A DNA stretch of 64,000 nt, taken from NCBI GenBank assembly GCA_002733215.1, contig NVUY01000013.1:1-64000 (forward strand), given 5' to 3'. Shown here one piece after another: positions 26,771-35,991 of this stretch. This stretch comes from Sulfurovum sp. (lineage in GTDB: Bacteria; Campylobacterota; Campylobacteria; Campylobacterales; Sulfurovaceae). Below the pieces are notes generated by a model that saw only the letters and a list, made by a program, of their open reading frames with translations, was not told the origin of the DNA and made no database searches. Each line of letters starts with the position of its first letter. Position 1 is the first letter of the stretch. A program made the translations under genes and the position numbers.

Positions 26771-28648
26771 CTACTTCCCAAACAAATAAATCAAGCCAGG
26801 AAACATCACAATAATCCCCAACGCCAAAACCTGCAATAAGATAAACGGCACAACACCCTTATAGATAGCCCCCGTACTCACTTTATCCCCTGCTGCACCC
26901 TTGAGGTAAAACAAAGCAAAACCAAAGGGAGGTGTGAGGAAGGAGGCTTGTAGGTTCATGGCTATGAGTATGGCGAACCAGATGGGGTCTATGCCTAGCA
27001 TGGCTACTATGGGTACTAAGATGGGGACAACCACAAAAGCTATCTCTATAAAGTCTATGAAAAATCCTAAGATGAAGATGACCAGCATGGCTATGAAAAT
27101 AAATGTCCAGACATCACCTTGTTCTCCTGCAAAAAATGCCATTGCCATGTCACCTCCGCCCAGTTCACCAAAAATGAGCGAAAAGGCTGTAGCCCCTATG
27201 AGTATCATAAATATCATGGCGGTGAGCTTGACGGTTTCTATGGCTGCGTAACGTAACATCGCATAAGAAAATGTCTTTTTATAGACTGCCAATACCACTG
27301 CACCTAAGACCCCAATAGCTGCTGATTCAGAAGGAGATGCTATCCCTGCGAATATAGAGCCAAGCACAACCCCAATGAGTAACAAGGGAGGTATAATCTC
27401 TTTCACCGCTTCTTTGATGATATCGCCATAGGGTTCATTAGACTCTATAGCAGGTGCAACATCTTTAGAAAAGTATGAGAGTATCAATATATAAATGATG
27501 TAAAGTATGATGAGTAAAAGTCCAGGAACAACTGCTGCACGAAACAAATCCCCCACAGACAAATGCATCTGGTCACCCAATATAATGAGTACTATAGAAG
27601 GGGGGATGAGCTGTCCCAGTGTACCAGAAGCCGCTATGCTTCCCGAAGCCAAGGCAGGACTATAGTTATGCTTTAACATTAAAGGAAGCGCTATGAGAGA
27701 CATCATCACTACCGATGCCCCTACTATGCCTGTACTTGCTGCCAATATAGCTCCCACAAGTACCACAGAGATGGCTAGCCCTCCACGTACTGAACCAAAG
27801 AGTTTAGCCATACTTAGCAGTAAACCTTCTGCCATCTTAGACTTTTCGAGTATCAAGCCCATAAAGATGAAAAGAGGTATAGCCATGAGTGTCACATTGC
27901 CCATAATGCCATAGGTTCTGTATGGGAGCATTTCCAGTGTATGTAGTCCAACTTCATCTGTGATAAGCGCAAAAAACAAAGCCACCCCTGCAAAAACAAA
28001 AGCAACTTGAAAACCAAGCATGAGTAAAAACAGTGCCAGTGCAAACATAAGAAACACAGGGTCAATCCAAAATGCCATGCGGTTAAACCAGGCAATATAT
28101 ATGAGTATAGCCACAAGGGATACTCCTACGAGGGTTTTCAATAGTGCTACTTTGTTTTCTAGCCTATGATAAGCTTTTAAGACTTCTGAAAGTGCCTGAA
28201 GCAAGAGAAGTATAAATGCCAATACCAACACAGCTTTTATGATCCAGCGATGCGTTAGTCCGCCTGGGTCAGATGAAACCTCATTTTGCATGTAGGACTG
28301 CATGGTCATATCGAGTGCATCATTTAAAAAAAGTAATGAAAAGGGCATCACCAGCAACAGCATGGAGAGTATCTGGACTATCATCCGTGTATCTGTGCTG
28401 TAACGCTCAAAAAAGATGTCTACTCTTACATGTTTATCGTGCTTAAGTGCATAAGTTAGTCCTAGTAAAAATATCATGTCAAAGAGATGCCATTCTATCT
28501 CCTGTAAAGCTATGGAACCAGCAGAGAACAGATAACGCATTGCGGCATCATAGACCACAAGAAGTGAAAGGATCATGACGAAAATAGCGGCCAGATAACC
28601 ACTGTATTTAGCGATACGGTCTAAGTAGTAAGAGAGTTGTGTTTGCAT
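26771..28648 (-). CDS. TRAP transporter permease, fused DctQ-DctM
   Basis: Residues 1-170 form the four-helix small subunit DctQ (QEIEWHLFDMIFLLGLTYALKHDKHVRVD). Residues about 185-625 form the large subunit DctM with many helices and family motifs (AIPLFIFMGLILEKS, GTLGQLIPPS, GIASPSESAAIGVLGA, PPFGFALFYLKG). TRAP systems import organic acids or similar solutes using the ion gradient and a periplasmic binding protein DctP. No DctP lies on either side; the gene directly upstream is at most a tiny lipoprotein. Confidence 0.93.
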   Translation of the reverse strand: MQTQLSYYLDRIAKYSGYLAAIFVMILSLLVVYDAAMRYLFSAGSIALQEIEWHLFDMIFLLGLTYALKHDKHVRVDIFFERYSTDTRMIVQILSMLLLVMPFSLLFLNDALDMTMQSYMQNEVSSDPGGLTHRWIIKAVLVLAFILLLLQALSEVLKAYHRLENKVALLKTLVGVSLVAILIYIAWFNRMAFWIDPVFLMFALALFLLMLGFQVAFVFAGVALFFALITDEVGLHTLEMLPYRTYGIMGNVTLMAIPLFIFMGLILEKSKMAEGLLLSMAKLFGSVRGGLAISVVLVGAILAASTGIVGASVVMMSLIALPLMLKHNYSPALASGSIAASGTLGQLIPPSIVLIILGDQMHLSVGDLFRAAVVPGLLLIILYIIYILILSYFSKDVAPAIESNEPYGDIIKEAVKEIIPPLLLIGVVLGSIFAGIASPSESAAIGVLGAVVLAVYKKTFSYAMLRYAAIETVKLTAMIFMILIGATAFSLIFGELGGGDMAMAFFAGEQGDVWTFIFIAMLVIFILGFFIDFIEIAFVVVPILVPIVAMLGIDPIWFAILIAMNLQASFLTPPFGFALFYLKGAAGDKVSTGAIYKGVVPFILLQVLALGIIVMFPGLIYLFGK

Positions 28649-28651
28649 AGC

Positions 28652-28759
28652 CTACTTCTTTTTTGATATATTTTCTAAAATTTTATCTTCTTTGTGATGA
28701 GGGATTGCTTTCCCTGAACACGCTAAAAGTGGAATACATGATATAATAGAAAACCTCAA
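28652..28759 (-). CDS. Possible tiny lipoprotein ahead of the TRAP permease
   Basis: A 35-residue frame with a TTG start reads MRFSIISCIPLLACSGK, which has a hydrophobic stretch and a perfect lipobox LLACSG, then a charged tail ending in KKK. The stop is 3 bases before the TRAP permease ATG, the spacing of a coupled gene. No strong ribosome binding site is seen, and it overlaps the divergent promoter region of the CYTH-CHAD gene, so it could be chance. Confidence 0.35.
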   Translation of the reverse strand: MRFSIISCIPLLACSGKAIPHHKEDKILENISKKK

Positions 28760-28773
28760 TATCAGGAAACGTT

Positions 28774-30180
28774 GTGCAAGAGATAGAAAGAAAGTACCTG
28801 CTTAAAGACTCCATCCTCTCACTTATCAAAGAACATGGTCTTCAAAAGCACAGGATCATCCAGTTCTATACCACGATCACCCCTGACAAAGGAGTACGCT
28901 ACAGACAGATGGATGAGCGTTATTTTAAAACCGTGAAACATGGCATCGGTCCTGCAAGGGAAGAAATTGAAGTAGAGATATCCGAAAGGAAATTTAAAAA
29001 GAAACTCAAAGACCGCATCACTAAGCCCCTAAGAAAAAACCGATACATGTTTTACCTTTATGGGGAAGAATACTCCATAGATGTGTTTAAGAAAGATCTC
29101 AAAGGTTTCCATATCCTTGAGATCGAATTTCCTTCTATGAAAGCCTTTGAAGTATTTACACTGCCCTTTGTTTTAGAGGGACATGTGATCAAAGATGTGA
29201 GTTTTGATGAATCATTTCGAAACAAGAACATCGCTCTGCATGGCAGACCCCCCTCATCCTATGAACTGGATGTACTATTTAAAGCGCTTGACACAAAAAG
29301 TACAAATGAACTTGATGCCTATTTCATCCCCAAGCTCACACCCCTTGCTGCGCTTCGGGTCATCTTATACAAATTTTCTCTAAGCATTCTCGCTTACAAA
29401 GAACGTCTCATCATGCATGACGATGCAGAAGATCTGCATCAGTTCAGGATCAACATCAGAAAATCCAGAGCTTTTTTAAAAGAGTTCGGATTTTTGATCC
29501 CTAAAAAGCATCTCGCCTACTTTAATGAACATCTGTCCGATTTTGCAACACAAACCAACCAAAAACGCGATCTCGATGTCATCAAAGAACGTTTAGGCGA
29601 ACTGGATAAAGACCATAAAATGATCCAAAAGGACATCAAACAAAAACGGAAACATGAATATCAACAGATACAAGAGATGTTAAGAAGCAAGACATTCGAA
29701 AATTTCTTTTACAACTATCAAGACATGTTGAGCAAAGAGACACTGCTTACTTCGGACGATCACACAGGAAGCATAGAGAAGACAGCCAAAGAAGTCATTG
29801 GTTACCTACACCATAAGATCATCAAAAAGATAGATGCTTTAGAAAAAGATTTTGATGCGCAGAAGCTTCATAAAATAAGGATCTCACTTAAAAAACTGCG
29901 TTATCTTCTCGAAGAGTTCCAGCATATATTTGGTGAAGAGAAAATAGAAAAGATGATAAACAAAGGGAAGGAACTGCAAACTCTGCTTGGAGATTTTAAC
30001 GATACGGTCAACCAGAAGAAGCTTCTTCATGACTACTTTCAACGTAATAAAAAGAAGATATCAGACCGCAAAGAGCTTGAACATACCCTTTTGGATAAAA
30101 CTGAAAAGATCCAGAAAAAATTAATGCTTCAAGCCAAAAAAAAGCTGCATATGTTCAAAGAACAAGCTTTCGATCTATAA
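28774..30180 (+). CDS. CYTH-CHAD domain protein
   Basis: Starts with GTG after AGGAAA and reads MQEIERKYLL, the CYTH signature; CYTH enzymes are triphosphate-tunnel phosphohydrolases. Basic and acidic tunnel residues (KTVKHGIGPAREEIEVEIS) follow. From about residue 180 a CHAD domain with repeated His/Arg helices (DDAEDLHQFRINIRKSRAF and LHKIRISLKKLRYL) binds polyphosphate. The pair suggests action on inorganic tri- or polyphosphate. Length 468 is usual for the fusion. Confidence 0.9.
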   Translation: MQEIERKYLLKDSILSLIKEHGLQKHRIIQFYTTITPDKGVRYRQMDERYFKTVKHGIGPAREEIEVEISERKFKKKLKDRITKPLRKNRYMFYLYGEEYSIDVFKKDLKGFHILEIEFPSMKAFEVFTLPFVLEGHVIKDVSFDESFRNKNIALHGRPPSSYELDVLFKALDTKSTNELDAYFIPKLTPLAALRVILYKFSLSILAYKERLIMHDDAEDLHQFRINIRKSRAFLKEFGFLIPKKHLAYFNEHLSDFATQTNQKRDLDVIKERLGELDKDHKMIQKDIKQKRKHEYQQIQEMLRSKTFENFFYNYQDMLSKETLLTSDDHTGSIEKTAKEVIGYLHHKIIKKIDALEKDFDAQKLHKIRISLKKLRYLLEEFQHIFGEEKIEKMINKGKELQTLLGDFNDTVNQKKLLHDYFQRNKKKISDRKELEHTLLDKTEKIQKKLMLQAKKKLHMFKEQAFDL

Positions 30181-30181
30181 A

Positions 30182-30976
30182 CTACTTCCAATACGTATTT
30201 AAGCGAACATTCCAGCCTTTACGCCATCGTTCTTCGCCTCGTGCAGGCGGAGAGTTTTTGATGCGTCTTGAGAGCATGGCTTTGGCAGACTCTGCAAATG
30301 CTTTGGTCTTGTTCTTCTCTTTGGGATCCATGTGTTCAAGTACTTGCAACAGTCCCCAACCCTGCCCTTTGTAACGTTCACTTTTAAGTGTGCCTTCACC
30401 TTTGAAGTTGGTGTAGTCCAGAAGTACGTAAAGCCCTCTTTCATTGATGCTTCCGTCTTTGTTCTGCATCACTTCATAAAAACGTTTTTTTACCAGAGCT
30501 TCTCTTTTAATATCATCCATACTCTCTAACATTTGAGGCAGTGCCTGACTGAGGCGTTGTGCCATGAACTCAGCCTGATAGGACATCGTTGATTTAAGAA
30601 AAGCGAACAGCTCTGTATACTTTTTGCTCTTTGCTTTTTTAGCTGCGTAAAATTCTGTTTTACTCTTCCATGGCAGTGCTGTTTTGGAGTTGAGCCAACC
30701 CGGCATCTTTGCACCCTTCTTTTCCATAAAAGCCACCACCATAGGGAAAACTTCTCTAAAACGTTCCGTATGTCCTTTGGAAAACCAGATAAAGTGTCCT
30801 ATGCCCACCGAAGCAAAGTCTTCACCATCATTCCAGTGTACCAAATACTTGTCAAGTCCCGCACCCTCATTCTGCCACACTTTTTTAGCGATGTAGTTCG
30901 CCTGTGTCTTGGTCAGTTTGATTTCTGAGGAAAAAAGTGTTGTGAACAGTAAAGCAGCTAAAAAAATGAATCTCAT
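30182..30976 (-). CDS. Exported lysozyme-like hypothetical protein
   Basis: A signal peptide (MRFIFLAALLFTTLFSS) is followed by a conserved segment with KKVWQNEGAG and SVGIGHFIWF, which resembles the catalytic Glu and GIGH motif of lysozyme-like (GH24/GH19 fold) enzymes. The rest is helical and rich in Lys. It may cut peptidoglycan, but I do not recognise a named family. It converges on the CYTH-CHAD gene with one base between. Confidence 0.7.
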   Translation of the reverse strand: MRFIFLAALLFTTLFSSEIKLTKTQANYIAKKVWQNEGAGLDKYLVHWNDGEDFASVGIGHFIWFSKGHTERFREVFPMVVAFMEKKGAKMPGWLNSKTALPWKSKTEFYAAKKAKSKKYTELFAFLKSTMSYQAEFMAQRLSQALPQMLESMDDIKREALVKKRFYEVMQNKDGSINERGLYVLLDYTNFKGEGTLKSERYKGQGWGLLQVLEHMDPKEKNKTKAFAESAKAMLSRRIKNSPPARGEERWRKGWNVRLNTYWK

Positions 30977-31036
30977 TTATACTCCATTAAATAATATCCA
31001 TTATACTATCAGAAATAACCCCTAAGGAAGTTTTGA

Positions 31037-31486
31037 ATGATTAAAAAGAATGTATGGTTGGCTGTCCTCTTCGCAGTACTCTACACACTTTCTGTATCTG
31101 CAAAGACCATAGACTTGGATGACCTCGACGGAAACTGGCACCTTCGCATCATGGACGGCAAGGAAGTACGCAAAGCAAGAGCCATACTCGATTTTGATTC
31201 CGAGAAAATGACGATCAACGGTTTTGACGGATGTAACCGCATTACAGGAAAACTGGTAGTAAATAATGAGATCATGTTTTCACAGCTTAAAATGACCAAA
31301 AGAGCCTGTAGACTATCTGTGCAAAGATATGTGAGTCAAAGATTACATGAAGTGATGAAGGAAGGATTCACCATTAGTGAAACTATCACAAACGGTGTGG
31401 AGGGCATTACCCTGAAAAGCCCGAAACACACACTCTTCTTTGGAAAAATGGGCAATGACAGCTTCCTTGACAAGCTTGTGAAATAG
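31037..31486 (+). CDS. META-domain protein (HslJ-like)
   Basis: A signal peptide of about 22 residues (NVWLAVLFAVLYTLSVSA) leads into a META domain: LDGNWHL, a NGFDGCNRITGKLVV motif (matching the family's GCNR) and MTKRAC. HslJ-like META proteins are periplasmic or surface stress proteins of unclear activity. Length 149. AGGAAG before ATG 31037 sets the start. Confidence 0.85.
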   Translation: MIKKNVWLAVLFAVLYTLSVSAKTIDLDDLDGNWHLRIMDGKEVRKARAILDFDSEKMTINGFDGCNRITGKLVVNNEIMFSQLKMTKRACRLSVQRYVSQRLHEVMKEGFTISETITNGVEGITLKSPKHTLFFGKMGNDSFLDKLVK

Positions 31487-31519
31487 TACCCCACTGGCTT
31501 ACAGAATATTCCTTTACTC

Positions 31520-31585
31520 GTAGGGTCGGTTCACCGACCAATGGTATTATTATCATGCATATTATGGTTGGTGAACCGACCCTAC
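31520..31585. repeat. Long intergenic palindrome, GTAGGGTCGG family
   Basis: GTAGGGTCGGTTCACCGACC (31520-31539) and its near-perfect inverse TTGGTGAACCGACCCTAC (ending 31585) flank a 24-base centre. A single arm of the same family lies at 62702-62723. Confidence 0.8.
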
Positions 31586-31617
31586 ATTTGAACCAGTGAA
31601 GATATTTAAATTAATTA

Positions 31618-31740
31618 TTTCGTCTGAGTTTGCTTTAGATTTGCTCAAACGGGTTTTGCGCAGAGCGGGAGCATACTAATAGTATGTGACCAAACGAAGC
31701 AAAGTCCGTTTGAGCAAAGATGAAGTAAAATCAGACGAAA
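31618..31740. repeat. 123-base imperfect hairpin element overlapping the murF stop
   Basis: The arms TTTCGTCTGA...TTTGCTCAAACGG and CCGTTTGAGCAAA...TCAGACGAAA pair over most of their length. The tip holds a second palindrome, GCATACTAATAGTATGTG. The last 10 bases (31731-31740) are the last codons and stop of murF. Confidence 0.75.
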
Positions 31741-33200
31741 CTCGGTGCATCATTGGCGAAGAGGATCAAATCCCCCACTCGAGTTTGTTCAATTAACATA
31801 CTCTCCATCTCACCTTTAGTAGCCAATTTCACCAACTTCTCCGCTTCTACATGATCTTTAAAGATCACATAGTTCAAATCACCAGTCACAACTACCACAT
31901 CAAATACTTCATTGGCTCTTTGTGCCACTTGGATATTCAATTCGTCATCTACCTCAACAAGTCCCGGAGTGATGACCACTTTTCTGCCCTCATAAGTAGT
32001 AGCCAGGTCAAATGACGCCATCATGCCGTCGATGTTCCCGTTGTAAGAGTCATCAAGTATGACTTTTCCTCCTGCATCGATACGCTGGAGTCTGTGATCC
32101 ACTGCTTTGAGTGTAGAGAGTCCTTCTTGTATCTGCTCATCGTTGAGTCCCAGTTCTTTGGCTACAAGTACCGCTGCTACCAGGTTCATCGCGTTGAAAG
32201 CTCCCAGAATGCTGGCTGAGTAACGCACACCTCCCAGTGTAAAGCTTGTACTATCAAGTGTCGCTTCAACATCTTCTATGACAAACTCCGGAGCAGCCTC
32301 TTTTGTGCGTATGTCCATACTTTCTTTAGATCCGAAAGTATGTATATGTGCTTCAGGTTTCACTCTGGCACTCTCATGTATCCACGCCTCTTTGAGTCTG
32401 GCGGTTTGCACTATCTCCATCTTCGTGTTACGTATGTTCTCCATCGTTCTGAAGTACTCTATATGTGCAGGGCCTATCTTCCCCACGACCACATAATGCG
32501 GGTTTACAAAAGTTGTGATCTCAGCGATGTCACCCTCACCTCTTGCTCCCATTTCCACGACATAGACTTCCGTATCGTCAGGCAGGTCATCGTTGACATC
32601 TTTCATCACGCCGCCAAGCGTATTGACGGAACGTGGCGTGGAGTGGGTTCTGTATTTGGCCTTCAACAAATGTTCTATATAGTTTTTGATACTTGTTTTA
32701 CCGTAACTCGCGGTAATGCCCACCACGATGAGATCATCCATAGATTCTATCTTCTCTTCCGCTTTGACCTTAAAGCCGTGAAAGAGCATCTTCTCGATGA
32801 ACATGGAGATAAAATAGGCTAAAAAAAGCGGTATAAGTACAGCATAATATGTCATCACTCCGGACAAAACAAGCATCATATTGAAAATCGAAATAAGCAT
32901 CAGCACAGCGAAAAAACGTTTCACCCTTCCTGTAAAGACCAAAGGTTTGTCAAGCCCTTTATACCAGAGGTAAAGCAAGCCCAAAGAAGCAATGACCACC
33001 ATAAAACCATACGCACTCACAGCGCTTACAAAAGCATAAAGAGAAAAAGGTAACAAAAAGTAGACAAAGTGCCACCATATTTTGGTATGGTGAAAAAGTA
33101 CACGGTTCAGTTTGTAGCTGTACCACTGCAGATTGGTAATGAAGTAGTAGCCCATAGCCAAAATAAACAGTATGTAAAATAGTGAGTTAAGTAGTATCAT
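31731..33200 (-). CDS. murF: UDP-MurNAc-tripeptide--D-Ala-D-Ala ligase MurF
   Basis: Adds D-Ala-D-Ala to the muropeptide precursor. As in Helicobacter-type MurF, an N-terminal membrane region of about 140 residues with several helices precedes the Mur ligase. Visible motifs are the ATP loop VGITASYGKTS, the central YVVEMGARGEGDI and the C-terminal VDHRLQRIDAGGKVILDDSYNGN. The start at 33200 overlaps the upstream gene's stop as ATGA, which settles it. The last codons lie inside a repeat element. Confidence 0.93.
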   Translation of the reverse strand: MILLNSLFYILFILAMGYYFITNLQWYSYKLNRVLFHHTKIWWHFVYFLLPFSLYAFVSAVSAYGFMVVIASLGLLYLWYKGLDKPLVFTGRVKRFFAVLMLISIFNMMLVLSGVMTYYAVLIPLFLAYFISMFIEKMLFHGFKVKAEEKIESMDDLIVVGITASYGKTSIKNYIEHLLKAKYRTHSTPRSVNTLGGVMKDVNDDLPDDTEVYVVEMGARGEGDIAEITTFVNPHYVVVGKIGPAHIEYFRTMENIRNTKMEIVQTARLKEAWIHESARVKPEAHIHTFGSKESMDIRTKEAAPEFVIEDVEATLDSTSFTLGGVRYSASILGAFNAMNLVAAVLVAKELGLNDEQIQEGLSTLKAVDHRLQRIDAGGKVILDDSYNGNIDGMMASFDLATTYEGRKVVITPGLVEVDDELNIQVAQRANEVFDVVVVTGDLNYVIFKDHVEAEKLVKLATKGEMESMLIEQTRVGDLILFANDAPSFV

Positions 33201-33928
33201 GCGGTCATCTCCTTGCATTGTTCTGTAATGGTTTGTGATATAAAGTCTTTATGTGTCAAAAAGAAAAAGTGGTCACCCTCCAAAGGGTAGAACTCAGAGT
33301 TCTCTATGAGCCCTGCGATCTTCTCTCCAGTATAAAGCGGTGTTGCCGTGTCCTCTTTGCCCCAAAAACAGAGCGCCCTGCTTTTACTTTTGGCAAAAGA
33401 AGCTTCAAAGTCCTCATCGACGACATTTTTAAAGGTTTCATACATTTCATGGCTCATACCCTGGGCATCTGGAGCTACAAAAAGTGCGCGTATCTTCTTC
33501 ATGCCCAGAGGTTTGAGAAGTTTAAATGTGGCTATCTTCACTTTCACAGACCAGGGCTTCACCGTGACCACACCCGCAGAAGAGAGAAGCACCAGACAAG
33601 GTGTATTCAGCAGCGTAGAGACTTTCCCACCAAAAGAGTGCCCCATCGCTATACTTGCATTTACACCCAGTTCATCTAAAAAGAGTTGTACGATATGTGC
33701 ATAATCCACAGTAGTGAGTATCATGTTATTTGTACTTTTACCAAAACCTGGCATATCGAGGTAAATGTGTTTGTACTGGGGCAGAGTTTTGCCAAAAGCC
33801 TGTTTCATGATCTCTTTGTTACTCCCCCAGCCATGCAGTACAAGCAGTACTTCATTTTGTGTCGGGTTCACTAACTCATAAGCGAGTTTAAAAGTTTGTT
33901 CTTGGTAGTGTATCTCTTTAGATGCCAT
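33197..33928 (-). CDS. Alpha/beta hydrolase
   Basis: Standard alpha/beta hydrolase motifs: LVLHGWGSN (oxyanion loop), a nucleophile elbow AMGHSFGGK with the Ser, an acidic residue near GKEDTATP and the final His in GDHFFFLTH. The substrate is unknown. It precedes murF with an ATGA overlap, an order repeated in other Campylobacterota as far as I recall. Confidence 0.88.
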   Translation of the reverse strand: MASKEIHYQEQTFKLAYELVNPTQNEVLLVLHGWGSNKEIMKQAFGKTLPQYKHIYLDMPGFGKSTNNMILTTVDYAHIVQLFLDELGVNASIAMGHSFGGKVSTLLNTPCLVLLSSAGVVTVKPWSVKVKIATFKLLKPLGMKKIRALFVAPDAQGMSHEMYETFKNVVDEDFEASFAKSKSRALCFWGKEDTATPLYTGEKIAGLIENSEFYPLEGDHFFFLTHKDFISQTITEQCKEMTA

Positions 33929-34051
33929 GTTTCACCGTTCATAAAAAATTGATTTATTATACAATAGCATTATGAAAATAGCATTTTTAATATTGTGCAC
34001 TTGGGAAAGTTTTAGCAGATACTCTTTTGTTTTTCTATTTCATTATCACTT

Positions 34052-34100
34052 TAAATTCGGAGTTTTTGGATGGTATAATTCGATTTTATTATGTTAAAAT
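34052..34100 (+). promoter_or_regulatory. Regulon box plus -10 ahead of the broken outer-membrane gene
   Basis: A box with TTCGGAGTTTTTGGAT (34052-34074) lies 20 bases before TAAAAT at 34095-34100. Box sequence and spacing match the five other promoters of the sulfatase/DUF3604 set, though this is one of the weaker matches. Confidence 0.5.
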
Positions 34101-34136
34101 CTGATATAATGATAGTAAAATGACAAGGAAGATAAA

Positions 34137-34983
34137 ATGAATACCTTAAAAAAATCACTGGTGCTCTCATGTCTCGCACTGCCGCTACTCTCTTTTGCTG
34201 CTGAATCTGTGACAGCAGATGCTCCTCCAGCTGCTAAAAGCTCAAGTGGTCTGAAACTTGCACATGCTGCACAAAATCCGCTTTCCGCTATGATCTCTCT
34301 GCCTTTTCAAAACAATATAAACCTTAATGTCGGTCCTGACAACCAGACACAAAATGTCCTGCTTGTCCAACCGGTCCTCCCTTTTTCACTCAATGATGAC
34401 TGGAACCTTATTCAAAGAACCATTATGCCGGTGACAACCCAACCCGGATACATTACAGGAGACGGTACAAAAACCGGACTTGGAAACACTCAGGTATTAG
34501 CCTACTTCTCTCCCAAGAAAGATTTTAATGGCTGGTATTTCGGAGCTTCTCCTGTATTTATTCTTCCTGCATCCAGTACTAACTATGGTTCCAAAAACTG
34601 AGGATACGGTGTCTCCGCAGTAGCATTAACCATGCCTGGAAGCTGGGTATTAGGAATTCTTTTCACGCAACAATGGATGCCAGCAGGTGCTGATTCAGCA
34701 CAGGTCAACACCACAACGATCCAGTATTTCGCCAACTATAATATTCCAGACACAGGCGGATGGTATCTCTCTACTACACCTACCATGACTTACAACAAAC
34801 GTGCGGCTGCCGGTAACAGATTTAACATACCTGTTGGTGGAGGTGTAGGAAAGGTATTCCACTGGGGGGAAACAAGCTATGAACTTTAGAACAAATGTCT
34901 ACAAAAATGTGGTCAAACCTACTGCAAACAGTTCAGACTGGCAGATACAGGCACAACTTACATTTCTTTTCCCTAATAAGTAA
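34137..34983 (+). pseudogene. Outer-membrane protein of the MetA/'neuromedin U' type, broken by a stop and a frameshift
   Basis: A signal peptide (SCLALPLLSFAAES) is followed by a beta-barrel-like sequence of the phenol-degradation MetA family, often mislabelled neuromedin U in bacteria. The frame is cut by TGA at 34599-34601, where homologues have Trp (KN-W-GYGV). Near the end, one surplus G in the G6 run at 34863-34868 shifts the frame into TAG 34887. With five G the reading continues GKQAMNFRTNVYKNVV to WQIQAQLTFLFPNK and a stop at 34983. Two lesions argue for a real pseudogene unless both are sequencing errors. Confidence 0.8.
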
Positions 34984-35032
34984 AAAGATCATCCCTTCCT
35001 GAAGATATAAAAGCTTTGACTTTTATATCCTT

Positions 35033-35830
35033 CTACTCATCTATCCCTCTATCCAATAATTTATTACGCAGCGGCGTTCCCCATACAGGATAATATTTCA
35101 ATTTGAAATACACTGTATTGACTGAAGAAGAAGTAGATACCTGACCGGGCTTGGATTTGTATTGCCATGCCAGTTCAAAACGCAGTTTGCTCTGATCGAG
35201 TAACTGGCGTTCTAGTCCCAGTACAAGACGGGTTTCATAATCATGGTTTGTATCTGTATCTGTTGTATTGTGATCACTGTTATCACTTTTAAATACTTCC
35301 GCACCCACTGTAAATTTTCGCCAACTGGAAAATACAAAATCCTGATCCAAGGTATATGCTGCCCTTACTCGAAAACGCAATCGCGTGTTATTGATACTGT
35401 TCTCATCACCATTGTAAGCGTAATATCTCTCTTCTGCTCTAAAATAAGAGCTCAAGGTCCATTTGTCTGTCCAGGCAGTATAATGACTCACCCCTACATA
35501 CGGTCTGACCTCCCACCTGTTCGCACTGTCCCGGTAGTCTTTATAATACCCTCCCAGACCGCCATGCAAGGCCCAGTTATGATCCAGTGCATAGGCGGCT
35601 GAAGGACTTACATAATATTCGGTCCAGTTATTTTGCTGAAACTCACTGTCGATACCGATATTCCCCTGCACCGTATAATCCTCATTTGAATACCATTGAG
35701 GATAAACTTCAAGGACAAGTTCTTTTTCTTTCTCACCTTCAGGAAAAGCAGAAGAGGTAAAACACAAGAGTAAGAGTACAGGGAGAGTGATCTTAGGTAG
35801 TTTACATAGAATGTTTTTATGATGGGTCAT
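35033..35830 (-). CDS. Outer-membrane beta-barrel protein (DUF2490-like)
   Basis: A signal peptide (LPVLLLLCFTSSAF) is followed by alternating amphipathic strands rich in Tyr, Trp and Arg, such as WTLSSYFRAEERYYAYNG and VRPYVGVSHYT. This fits a DUF2490 or KdgM-like barrel of about 12 strands. It converges on the broken outer-membrane gene. A TATACT -10 lies about 45 bases upstream, but I see no convincing copy of the shared regulon box there. Confidence 0.7.
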   Translation of the reverse strand: MTHHKNILCKLPKITLPVLLLLCFTSSAFPEGEKEKELVLEVYPQWYSNEDYTVQGNIGIDSEFQQNNWTEYYVSPSAAYALDHNWALHGGLGGYYKDYRDSANRWEVRPYVGVSHYTAWTDKWTLSSYFRAEERYYAYNGDENSINNTRLRFRVRAAYTLDQDFVFSSWRKFTVGAEVFKSDNSDHNTTDTDTNHDYETRLVLGLERQLLDQSKLRFELAWQYKSKPGQVSTSSSVNTVYFKLKYYPVWGTPLRNKLLDRGIDE

Positions 35831-35924
35831 ATCTAAACTCCCTCAGTTTTTATGCATGCTTTTCAGATATAAGTATAGCATTATAAATATATGGTCACCT
35901 CCAATGCCATATTGTTTTACGCAA

Positions 35925-35972
35925 GGAGTAGGGACTTTAGTCCCGTTATTATGGGACTAAAGTCCCTACTCC
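35925..35972. repeat. Perfect 20-bp palindrome, intergenic
   Basis: GGAGTAGGGACTTTAGTCCC (35925-35944) is exactly inverted at 35953-35972 around an 8-base loop. It lies behind the HupE-like gene. It lacks a T-run on either strand, so it is not a plain terminator. Confidence 0.8.
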
Positions 35973-35991
35973 AAAAAATTCTACTCTTGAT

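Noticed and set aside
31487-31730. tRNA or rRNA gene in the repeat-rich gap
   Set aside because: The inverted repeats lack a cloverleaf layout and conserved tRNA positions.
34599-34601. In-frame TGA as a selenocysteine codon in the outer-membrane protein
   Set aside because: Homologous proteins have Trp there, a second lesion follows downstream, and no selenocysteine context is visible.
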